Assembly: GCA_036169595.1 (NCBI GenBank)
Contig: CM069767.1
Span: forward strand, 947,501 to 987,500
Length of the DNA: 40,000 nt
Direction: 5' to 3'
DNA from: Dictyostelium firmibasis
Lineage: Eukaryota > Evosea > Eumycetozoa > Dictyosteliales > Dictyosteliaceae
The translations under genes were made by a program, and so were the position numbers. Below, piece by piece: positions 22,750-40,000 of this stretch; positions within the stretch are counted from its first letter, which is position 1; each line of letters starts with the position of its first letter. The notes under the pieces were generated by a model. It had not been told where the DNA came from. It searched no databases and worked only from the letters and a program-made list of their open reading frames with translations.

Positions 22750-23442
22750 ATGAGATTTATACATTTGTTATTATTATTTTTAATTGTAAATGTGGGTATT
22801 ATTTTTTGTTCGAATTGTACTTATATTGACCCAATAAGAAATAAAGTTTATGATTTGCAATCAATTTTTAAACAGTAGGTAAAATTATATATATATATAC
22901 CATACATATAAATATAAATATATTAATAATTAATTACGTAAAATCTAAAATAATTATTAAATTTTATAAATTTTATTTTTATTTTATTTTTTTATTTTAC
23001 AGAAATAATAATAAAAATTATTTTCAAACCAATAACTCGACTTATGGATTTAATAGTGAACATTTCTCAATTTATTTTAATTTATGTAATAATGTAAATT
23101 ATGATTATTGTAATGGAACATCATCAGTTTGTCAATATTTCTATGATGAAAATTCATTTAAAGGTATATTCAATTTAGGAGTATTTTCAAATGTTCACTA
23201 TTACAATGAAGGCTTTACAATAATTTATAAGACTGAAATATTCGAAAATGATGGTTTCAATGATTGTAGTGGTGCCTTTGAACCTAATAAAAGGGTGACA
23301 ATTTTTAATTTTCATTGTGACCAATCAATTGATGAAATTAATACCAATGAAATTATACCAATCCAAGATGGATTTTGTAAATATCAAATTATTTTCAAGA
23401 GTAAATCATTTTGTACCGAATCACCAATAATCAACATTAATA

Positions 23443-23479
<37 letters not shown>

Positions 23480-24035
23480 TAATAACAATACTAATAATAG
23501 TAGTTGTTTTGAATCACATACAATTTATTATGATAATATAAGTAATACATGTGAATGTGATACTCAATCAACTGGAAGACAATGTGAAATCTCAAAAATG
23601 TTTATAAATTCAATAACATCAGTACAAGAGAGTGGTGGTGCAGTATTTTTAAATGGATACTTTGGAAGTGAGTATGAAAAATCTAATTTTAACATTACAA
23701 TCGGTGATTTAAATTGTGGAAATTTGATACAATTTAATCAATCACTCATTAGATGTGATATTGGTCCAGGTGTTGGATTTAAAAATGTTATTTTGCAAGA
23801 TAGAGGTTTGTCATTAATAAAAGAAAAATATTTTCAATATATTGGAAATAATAATGGTAGATATTCATCACCAAGTTTATCAAGTTATAAAATTGAAATT
23901 ATCATTTTAACTTGTATCATTGTAACATCAATTTTTATAATGATCATTCTTTATCGTTTCATAAAGAAAAGACAAGAAAAATTAAAAATTATTAAAAATC
24001 AACAATTAAATAGTAAAGATATAACGATTACTTAG
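22750..24035 (+). CDS. Type I membrane protein with MRH (mannose-6-phosphate receptor-like), EGF-like and IPT/TIG-like regions, 385 aa
   Basis: Two exons, 22750-22874 and 23003-24035 (GTAGGT..TTACAG, codon CAA split). Residues 1-20 are a signal peptide (MRFIHLLLLFLIVNVGIIFC). Residues 21-175 follow the MRH pattern: YIDPIRNKVYDLQSIF, YFNLC, SVCQYF, FNLGVFS, a Cys before NKRVTIFNFHC, and DGFCKYQIIFKSKSFC. A polyN linker (about 186-206) leads to a short EGF-like motif (CECDTQSTGRQCE) and a segment resembling an IPT/TIG sandwich (about 240-330). Residues 338-361 form one membrane helix, followed by a basic cytosolic tail of about 25 residues. It is probably a sorting or surface receptor in the secretory/endosomal system. 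Whether it binds mannose-type glycans is not shown. It lies 252 bp upstream of NAE1 on the same strand. Confidence 0.75.
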
Positions 24036-24287
24036 ATTTCATGAAAATAAATTATATTATAAAAAATAATAATAATTTATTCTTAAAAATTTCATTTTTT
24101 TTTTTTTTTTTTTTTTTGATTTTTTTATTTTTAAATTGGTGTGCAGGTTTATTTTTTTTATATTTTATTTTATTTTTAATTTTTTTTTTTTATTTTTTTT
24201 TTATGAAATTAAAAAATTTTAATTAAATTTTTTTTATTTATTTTTCTTGATATTTTCAAATTTATTAGAGAGATAGAGAGAGACAGA

Positions 24288-26174
24288 ATGACAACACCTA
24301 CAACAGATACAGATAAATATGATAGACAATTACGTTTATGGGGAGAGGATGGTCAATCTAAATTAGAAAGATCACATATATTATTATTGAATGGTAGTGC
24401 AACTGGTACAGAGACATTGAAGAATTTAGTATTGCCAGGTATTGGTAGTTTCACAGTTGTAGATAATAAAAAGGTTACAGAATCTGATTTAGGTAATAAC
24501 TTTTTCGTTGAACGTTCAAGTATTGGTAAACCACGTGCAACCGTAGTTTGTGAATTACTTCGTGAATTGAATGACCGTGTTAAAGGTTTCTCTGTCGAAG
24601 AGTGCCCAATTCATTTAATCAACAATAACATCTCATTCTTTAAAGATTTTTCATTGGTCGTTTCAAATAGATTACCAGAGGAACCATTATTAACACTCTC
24701 TCAATACTTGAGTGAACATAATATTCCATTATTAATTACAAACTCTTATGGTTATATTGGTTATTTAAGAATTTCAACACCAGAACATCAAAGTAAGTTA
24801 ATATAATATATACATATTAATAGTAAAATAAAATAATTAAATATACATTAACATCCTTTTTTTAATTTTTAATTTTTTTAATTTAAATTCTTTAGTTATT
24901 GAATCAAAACCAGATGATCCAATTGATGATTTAAGAATTTATAATCCATTTAAACAATTAGTTGATATGGCAGATGCACTTGAATTGGATAAATTAAATT
25001 CCCAACAACATTCTCATGTTCCTTATGTATTATTGTTAATCAAATTTTTAAAAGAATGGAGATCAACCCACGATGATAAAATGCCAGAAACTAGAGCAGA
25101 AAAAGAAGAATTCAAAAAGTTTTTCAATTCTCACTCTTGGAACGCTGATGAAATGAATTTTTTTGAAGGTACTCAAAATTTATTAAAATATATTCAACCA
25201 CCAAGAGTAAGCTATACTATAAACACATATATGATAAATAAATTATTTTTTATTAATTATTTTTTTTTTTTTAAAAAAATAAGGTTCCAGGTGATGTTCA
25301 AAATTTATTGAAAGATCCAAAAACCAACATTACAGAAAATTCTGATGATTTTTGGGTATTAGTTGCAGCACTCAAAGATTTTATGGCAAATAATAATAAT
25401 ACCTTACCATTACATGGTAATGTACCAGATATGACCTCTGAAACTCATAATTTCATTCAACTTCAAAAAGGGTAATATTTTTTATTAAAATTAAAGGAAT
25501 CAAAAAAAAAAAATCTTCATTTAAATATTAATTATTATATTTTAGTTATCAAGAAAAAGCATTGGCTGATTTATCAGAATTTTCAGGAAATGTTGATCAA
25601 ATTTTAACTAAAGTTGGTAAATCATCAATTTCATCGGATTTGGTAAAGAAATTCTGTAAAAACACTCGTTTCCTCAATATTATTAGATATAGAACCATTG
25701 GCGAAGAGTATTCCCAACCAAAAACCAATTTAATCAAATCAGAATTAGAACAGGCCGATACAGTTATGATCTTTTACATTCTCCTTCGTAGTATTGATAA
25801 GTTTTATGCAACCTACCATAAATATCCAGGTTCATCTGATGAATTCGAATCTGATATTCCATTATTAAAGAATGTTGTCACTCAATACTTGGCTGAAATT
25901 AATGTTCCAAATGATTTAGTCAAAGATGACTATATTGCTGAATTGTAAGTTTTTTATTGTTTTTTTTCTTCTCTTTACAAAGAATAATACTAATCTTTAA
26001 CATTAATATTATAGTACAAGATTTGGTGGTTCAGAACTTCACAATATTTCATCGTTAATGGGTGGTGTTACATCTCAAGAAATCATTAAACTTATCACTC
26101 ATCAATACACTCCATTAAATAATACTTTTATTTTCAATGGAATTAATAGTACTGCTGGCTCATACAACCTTTAA
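24288..26174 (+). CDS. nae1: NEDD8-activating enzyme E1 regulatory subunit NAE1 (APPBP1), 520 aa
   Basis: Five exons: 24288-24792, 24896-25206, 25284-25471, 25546-25944 and 26015-26174, all GT..AG with matching phases. NAE1 pairs with UBA3 to form the E1 that adenylates and transfers NEDD8, which then activates cullin-RING ligases. The N-terminus [19 protein letters not shown] is the classic ThiF/E1-like start, followed by a degenerate nucleotide-binding strand [20 protein letters not shown] and [19 protein letters not shown]1 normally lacks the catalytic Cys, and I see none here. The C-terminus [20 protein letters not shown], then IIKLITHQY, matches the E1 family end. Length is near human (534 aa). 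The stop is 99 bp from the stop of the convergent gene. Confidence 0.95.
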
Positions 26175-26273
26175 AGGTGGATATAAACAAACAAAAAAAA
26201 AAATGATACACTACTTCCCAACAATAAACTTTTTTTTTAATGTACAACAAAATGCATTTTTTTTTTTCTTTTG

Positions 26274-28136
<1,863 letters not shown>

Positions 28137-29380
28137 TTAAAGGATAACAAATAAATAAATAAATAAATAATTAATTTAATAAATAAAATAAATAAATAAA
28201 AAAATTATTTATAATTTAATATTTAAATTTTTGATAATAAAAAATATTATAACTTAGTTATAATTATAATAATTAAATTATTAAAGAAATAAAAAATTAT
28301 ATACAAATTTTTTTTTTAAAATTCGATGAATTTATTTATTTTTTTGGTTGTGAACTTGGCAAGATTAATCTTACATATGTATACAACTAATTTCTATTCT
28401 GGTTTTATTTTACAATAATAAATTTTCCCTCTCCTTGTACAATTTCTTTTCTTTCTTTTTACAAAAAATTTATTTATCTTTATTTTCCCCAATTTATAAA
28501 AATTAACACAATTATTTCAAAAAATAACCCCCACTCACCATAATAACACTCCCACCCCCCCATACTCCTATTCAATACAAAATTTATAGGATAAAAATAT
28601 ATAAAAAAAATTAAAAATTTAATTAAAATATATAAAAACTGCCACACCACACCACCATTTTGGACATATTTTAAATAGTTTGTGGAATAATTAATAAAAA
28701 GAAAGAGAGAAAAAAATTGAGGTGATATGTGAAAATCTATAAATAAAATTTAAATTGATAAAAAAAAAAACTACCACAAAAATAACAACACTTAGCAACA
28801 TAATAAAGATAATCTTGATCAATTACCAAAAAAATTATATGATTATTGCCAAAAATGCATCTGACCAGTTTGGGAACATGTGTTCGAATTAATGGCGAAT
28901 GTCTTTTTCTTTTTTTTTTTTTCTTTTTTTTTTTTTTCAAAATTTAATTACAAGTAAAAAAAGAGTATGGTCAAAAAAGATAAAATTATCTTGGTGTTTT
29001 TGTTTATTTATGTTTATTAAAATTACTCATTTTCTACCAATTAAATAGTAAAAATTAATTAATTAACGAAAAATAAAAAGAAGTGGGTTTTACATATGAA
29101 AAAAAAAATAAAAAAAAAAAATAAAATATTTGATTTATCACTCAATCATAGCGATATAGACTCGCTAAATTGGTGCTATATTTTTTTTTTTTAAAAAAAA
29201 TAAATAATTGATAAATTTTAATTTATATTTATTAATTTTTTTTTTTCTCTTGAAAACTTGTGGGTAAAGCTTTTATATCTTTTTTTTTTTTTTTTTTTTT
29301 TTTTATAAATCTTTGTTTTTTTTGTTAAACAGAAAAAATAAAAAAATAAAAAAAAAATAAAAAAAAAAAAAAACTTTTGC
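28137..29380. other. Gene-poor spacer upstream of the AFK-like gene
   Basis: Apart from the C-rich elements described separately, I see no supported gene. A perfect 6-bp inverted repeat with 7-base loop (TAGCGA..TCGCTA) sits near 29147-29167. The remaining sequence is A+T-rich with oligo(dA)/(dT) runs. A 67-codon frame at 28737-28940 (minus) depends on a polylysine run and is not convincing. Confidence 0.6.
28528..28657 (-). promoter_or_regulatory. C- and CA-rich elements resembling GBF-binding G-boxes
   Basis: Two compact C-rich patches stand out in this A+T-rich spacer. One is 28528-28569 (ACCCCCACTCACC and CTCCCACCCCCCCATAC). The other is 28641-28657 (GCCACACCACACCACCA). Read on the minus strand they are G/T-rich, like the G-box (GGTGTGTGG-type) sites bound by the Dictyostelium G-box binding factor, which drives cAMP-induced genes after aggregation. 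They lie about 390-520 bp upstream of the minus-strand start at 28136, the usual distance for such sites. The nearest + gene is 2 kb away. Confidence 0.45.
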
Positions 29381-30290
29381 AATGGTTTCAACAACATTCC
29401 TATTTTTGTAAAAATAAATATTAAATGTAAAATCATAGGCAATTTCATATGTATTGATATAGATTCACCAAACCACCAGTATTTTTGTTGCATATGAATT
29501 TGCTAAATCTAGATCGCTGATCACTAATATTTTTATTGCTTCTCTCTTATCATTTTAATCGCTGTGTGCTCTAAATCCTCGTCGAGCCAATTAAATCTAT
29601 ATTTTAAACTAAATTAAAATCCTCGTTTAAATTAAAAATAAACAAACTATTTTATGGTTATTTTTCAAAAAAAGATTTTGAAATATGTTTTTTTTATATT
29701 CTTCAAATAAAATATTATACATTTCATCATGTTCTTGATTAAAATCTGCATAAGATCCATTGTTAAGAGATTTAATTGCCAATGAATAACTATCTGAAGT
29801 ATCTTGCAAGATAGCAGCTGAACCATCACCGCCACCACCTAAATTTTTAAAGACAATATTACTTTTCTAAATTAATTGGTTTTGATAAATCAACGAATTT
29901 TTGGTTTACCTCTATTTTAATCATAATGATGTTTGCTTTTGTTCTGAGATTATACATGATCTTCTTTTGAAGATCATTTCTGCAAACTATTTTGAAAATA
30001 GCAGAACAAATTAATTCAAAGAATGAAAATGGATTTGAATTTTCAAGTACCTTACTTTGGTATAAAAATTTATCTTGATTGATATTTTTAGCTGTGTCTG
30101 TAGTTGGAAGTATTACAGAAGGAACCAATGGTTGGAAAATTGGTTCATGTAAACTGATGACATTCTCAGCGAGATTCTTTGACTTTCTTGTAAAAATAGA
30201 CTGGCGTTTTATTATAGGTCATCAATATAACAAATGATTCAACCTTTGAGAATAGTGGGAACATACAATAATAATGTAGTCATAATGACT
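29380..30290 (-). pseudogene. Eroded coding region of unknown family
   Basis: Protein-like stretches in different minus-strand frames follow one another in order: KSKNLAENVISLHEPIFQPL near 30190-30130, LENSNPFSFFELICSAIFKI near 30010, NIVFKNLGGGGDGSAAIL near 29840, SLNNGSYADFNQEHDEMYNI near 29740, LANSYATK near 29490 and TYEIAYDFTFNIYFYKNRN near 29430. Base composition is less A+T-rich than the flanks and codon use is gene-like. The frame is broken in several places, so it looks like a decayed gene or gene fragment. A 24-base and a 43-base gap look too short to be introns. I do not recognise the family, and there is no sign of flanking repeats. Confidence 0.4.
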
Positions 30291-30541
30291 TTACCAACTA
30301 TTTTTTAATTTGAAAATGAATTATCAATAATATTTTTAATTCTTCAATATTAGACGTTTGATTTATTTTTAATTATTTTACTTTTAATTTCCTTCTTATT
30401 ATTTGATGATTGATAACTCTAATTGAGTAACTTAAATGATTTTACAACTTTTATTAAATTTGGATATTTGAGAATTCATATTAACGACAAATCATTAAAA
30501 TAAAGTTTTTCTGTAAAAAATAAATTTACACTAATTTTTTA

Positions 30542-30580
<39 letters not shown>

Positions 30581-30725
30581 AAAATTAAATTCGGTGATTT
30601 AAAAATTAATTGGTTTTTTTTTTTATTTTTTTTATTTCTGTGTGTTTTTGTGTGGTGCATTATTTTAAGTAGTGTTAATTATTTATTTGATTATATATTT
30701 TTTATATTAAACATATCTTTCCAAC

Positions 30726-31465
30726 ATGAATCATGGTGGTATGAATATGAACCATTCCACCACTACCAACACTAGTAGTGATGGTGGAATGTCGATGGGA
30801 TTAAGATTTACAATCGAAGTTAATGATATCCTTTTCGATAATTGGTCTACCAGTTCAGCTTGGTCATATCTTTTAGCAGTTGTAGCTGTATTCTTTGCTA
30901 GTGGTCTATTAGAGTATATAAATTGTGCAAAACAAAATATTCACAGAACTTATGCAATCAATATTAGAGACCCTGACTTAAGACTAAGGTAAGTTGAAAT
31001 TTAATAAATTATTAAGCCACCACAATTATTTTACTTTTTATTTTATTTTTTTAATTTTGTGGTCAATTTTAATTAACAATTATTTTTTTTTTTAAAAAAA
31101 AAAACTTTATAAAATGAAGTAAATGGAAAAATGTTTGGAAATATAAAATTATATTAATGATATTACATATTATTAAATTATTATTTCATTATACATTAAT
31201 GTTAATTGTTATGTCATTTAATCTTGGTTTAATATTTTCCGTTTTAGCTGGTGCTGGGTTAGGATATATAGTATTTTTAGATGGTCCATCATCGTTATCG
31301 CATCATAAAAGTAATTATATAAAATTGAATGAAATCAGTGACGATTGCGCTTCTTCGACAATAATTATAAATTCTTTTGACCCAAATAGTAATAACAATA
31401 ATAACAATAGTAGTAATAATACTAATAACATCAACAACCATCACCATAATATTGATGAGATATAA
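30726..31465 (+). CDS. Ctr-family copper transporter, 202 aa
   Basis: Two exons, 30726-30988 and 31120-31465 (GTAAGT..ATGAAG, codon AGT split). The N-terminus is Met/His-rich (MNHGGMNMNHS, then GGMSMGLRF), the extracellular copper-capturing region of Ctr proteins. Three membrane helices follow: about 45-60 (WSYLLAVVAVFFASGLLEYI), then after the cytosolic loop a second helix containing the pore motif M-x3-M (HYTLMLIVMSFNLGL), and a third with the Gly-rich packing motif (AGAGLGYIVF). The protein would trimerise to pass Cu(I) into the cytosol at the plasma or endosomal membrane. The Asn/His-rich tail after residue 170 may bind metal. A GTGTGTTTTTGTGTGGTG stretch at about 30640-30657 is G-box-like and lies just upstream of the start. 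Confidence 0.92.
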
Positions 31466-31966
31466 CAAATATCACTATTATGATGATTTAGCATACTTCT
31501 TCTCCTCTTCTTTCTTCTTTATCCATCTCTTCATCAAACTCAATTTATTTAAATAGATTTAATTTTTCAACAAAATTGGAAATAAGATTTTTTTTTTTAT
31601 TGGTGTTTGACAAACCAACCCTCATTCAATCCCTCCCCTATTTTCTTCTTTACAATCCTCCTTCTACAATTCAACACCATCTCCTCATACTTCTTTCTTC
31701 AAGTTATTATTTAAACCAATTTTTATTGACCATAAAAATTTATAACACAAATAAAAAAATAAAATATATCATTATTTATTTAAATATTACATATGTGAAT
31801 AGTTTTGTTTGAAATTAACTTTATTTTCAACTTTAATCTATGTTAGTTGAATTGTATTTAAAAAATAAATATGAATCAATATGGAGAAGGTGTGAATAAA
31901 ATGGATGAAATTAATCAAGAGGAAACTGCATTTTTTTTTTTTTTGTCATAAATATGTTAATTTTAT

Positions 31967-37870
<5,904 letters not shown>

Positions 37871-37948
37871 TGTTGAGTAATATTATGTTGTGTTTATTTT
37901 TTTGGTTTTTTTTTTATTTATTTTTGTTGTTTTTTTTATTATTTTTAA

Positions 37949-37981
<33 letters not shown>

Positions 37982-38163
37982 TAAAAATAGACTTTTTTTT
38001 TTCCCTGTTTTAATTCAATAATCTTTTTTACATGTCCCTATATTTTTGTATATGTTTTATGATAATATAATAATAATAATAATAATAATAGAATGGAAAA
38101 AAATTAAGAAAAAAAATAAAAGAAAGAAAATCAATAAAGTTTTGTTGGATTTTTTAAAATTTT

Positions 38164-38194
<31 letters not shown>

Positions 38195-38514
38195 AGAAAA
38201 AAAAATAAAAAAAATAAAAAAATAGTTGGTTGTTTTTTTTTATGTTGGATTTTTTTTTTTACAAAAATAAAAAAAATATCTTGGGCTTTTGAGTTTTTTT
38301 TTTTTTTTTTTTTATGGGAAAAAAAAAAAAAAAGAAAAGAAAATATTTTATTTCATTTTTGGTCTTTAATAAACAAAGATTATTAATATTTGAATTAATA
38401 GTAATAAAAAAAAAAATAAAAAAATAAATACATATATATTAAAATGAAAATAAAAAAAAAAACTGATGTTCAAATTCTTATAAATTTTTTCCCTGCAACT
38501 TATTTTATTATTGC

Positions 38515-38683
<169 letters not shown>

Positions 38684-39169
38684 TTTTCAAGGAAGCAATT
38701 GTTTTATTTAAAAGAGAGAGTTCTCACACTTCTTATTCTTTTTTATTTTTATTATATTTTTTAAATATTATTTTTTTTTTTATTATTATTTATATACCAT
38801 TGGTGCAAAAGAAAGAAATCGTAATGAAAGAGACTTTAACTTATAATATGAAGAATTCTTATCAAATAATATGGTCCATTTGACAACTATTTTTGGCGTC
38901 AATTTTTTTAAAAAACTATGAATCCTATTGTGATTTTTTGGTAAAAACAAAGAAAAAAAGTGGAAAAAAATTTCTAAGAAATGTTTGAATGTTTTCATTA
39001 GCAATACCAAAAAAATTCGAATTCAAATAAAATTCTAAATCTTTTATTTTTTTATTTTTTATTTTATTTTTTTTTTTTTTGTAAAATGGTTTTACTGCTT
39101 TTTATTTTTAGTTTAGGGTGCAAGTTAATGAATCATTTTATTAATTTATTTATTTTTTTTTTTTTTCTA

Positions 39170-39204
39170 AATGAAACTTTTCCCCTAGGGGGGGTGCTTT
39201 CATT
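39170..39204. other. Hairpin with CCCCTAGGGG core
   Basis: AATGAAA (39170-39176) pairs with TTTCATT (39198-39204), and the interior contains the perfect palindrome CCCCTAGGGG (39182-39191) followed by more G. GC-rich structured DNA is very unusual in this spacer. It could be a structured RNA, a transcription terminator or a protein site. Confidence 0.4.
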
Positions 39205-39289
39205 AAAAATAAAAAAAAAATAATTGTTTAATTTAAAAATAAAAAATAAAAAAATAAATAAATAAAAAATAAAGGAAAAAAAAAAAACT

Positions 39290-39332
<43 letters not shown>

Positions 39333-39548
39333 AAGGATCTGGTTACATCTTTGAAATGACTCCTTGATTTTTAATAGAAAATATTAGGAGTGAGTATGAA
39401 TTTTTTTATTTAATTATTTATTATTTTTTTTTTTATGAGGTGATTTTAAATCAAATAGTTTACGAAAGCTATTTGCAAATGATTAAAATAATAACCTTTT
39501 TTTTCTATAATTAAAGAAAAAAAAAAAAATAAAAATAAAAAAAAAAAT

Positions 39549-39590
<42 letters not shown>

Positions 39591-39801
39591 CAAAAAAACG
39601 AGCGGCGGTAACATTTTCTTTTAATTTCATAAACTTTTTTCCCCCCATTACAAATTTTTTTTTTTAATCTTGAAAAGATATACATAAACTATCAATCTAA
39701 TTAGAAACAGAGATCATCACTAAAGCACTTATTCTATCTCAACATACCACACAAAAAATAAAAAACAAATACAATAAAGAAACCTATATAAATATAAAGA
39801 A

Positions 39802-39823
39802 ATGGTAAAACCACAAAAAAATA
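39802..39823 (+). CDS. Possible first exon of a gene running off the window (MVKPQKN..)
   Basis: ATG at 39802 follows an A-rich leader and opens MVKPQKN, then meets a consensus donor (A/GTATGT at 39824). No acceptor followed by a convincing open frame appears before 40000, so the second exon would lie outside the window. A GC island 190 bp upstream fits a promoter. The exon is too short to identify. Confidence 0.35.
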
Positions 39824-40000
39824 GTATGTATTTAAAACATTTTTCAAGAGAAACAAATTAGAATTTTCTAATTTAGCAAAAGGTTATTCGGATCATTTTA
39901 TCCGAATTGTTATATATATATATATATAAATTCTTTTTTGTGTGATTTTTTTAATTTTTTGACCATATTTATTCTTCTTTTCATCAAAAATTGTTTAAAC

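Noticed and set aside
38300-38325. TCCCATAA on the minus strand, resembling the upstream element of Dictyostelium small RNA genes
   Set aside because: No class I RNA-like sequence follows at the expected distance; only homopolymer runs do.
38786-39010. 74-codon frame on the minus strand
   Set aside because: The composition is moderately complex, but I see no motif, splice continuation or coding bias.

Overview
The window is nuclear DNA of a social amoeba, almost certainly Dictyostelium discoideum or a very close relative. The evidence is an extreme A+T bias, long oligo(dA)/oligo(dT) runs between genes, short A+T-rich GT..AG introns (about 70-150 bp), pure (TTA)n/(AAT)n runs encoding polyasparagine, and recognisable eukaryotic housekeeping proteins. 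It is gene-dense, with about 16 genes and spacers often under 300 bp. I recognise no transposon, tRNA, rRNA or CRISPR array.

Layout: 0.1-2.5 kb carries two + genes, an ankyrin-repeat protein and an acidic orphan that probably has a split start codon. From 2.6 to 12 kb there is a run of minus-strand genes: a paracaspase-like protein, a DENN-domain protein, the ribosome-biogenesis factor BRX1, the omega-amidase NIT2 and a tail-anchored protein with a Vti1-like N-terminal domain. At 12.4-13.4 kb a + orphan with a possible mitochondrial presequence meets, tail to tail, a very large ATXN7L3/Sgf11-like SAGA component (13.5-17.7 kb, minus). PSMD1/Rpn2 (minus, five exons) follows to 21.8 kb. A divergent spacer leads to a type I membrane protein with a mannose-6-phosphate-receptor-like domain and then NAE1/APPBP1 (both +, 22.7-26.2 kb). 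A polyN-rich actin-fragmin-kinase-like probable pseudokinase lies at 26.3-28.1 kb (minus). From 28.1 to 30.7 kb the sequence is gene-poor, with C-rich candidate regulatory elements and an eroded coding region. A Ctr-type copper transporter (+) and a giant DENN plus WD40 protein (minus, 32-37.9 kb) follow. The right end is low-complexity spacer and perhaps the first exon of another gene at 39.8 kb.

Themes: the window holds three ubiquitin-system genes (proteasome base PSMD1, NEDD8 E1 subunit NAE1, SAGA deubiquitinase-module adaptor) and several membrane-traffic genes (two DENN proteins, the Vti1-like protein, the MRH-like receptor). The genes are not an operon, and co-function is not implied. 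The most unusual items are two apparent pseudoenzymes (paracaspase-like without its His; AFK-like without its catalytic Asp residues), a Vti1-type domain without a SNARE motif, and an ATXN7L3 homologue with about 1000 extra disordered residues. Spliced models were read by eye from splice consensus and reading-frame continuity. The lengths of the multi-exon models each sum to a whole number of codons.
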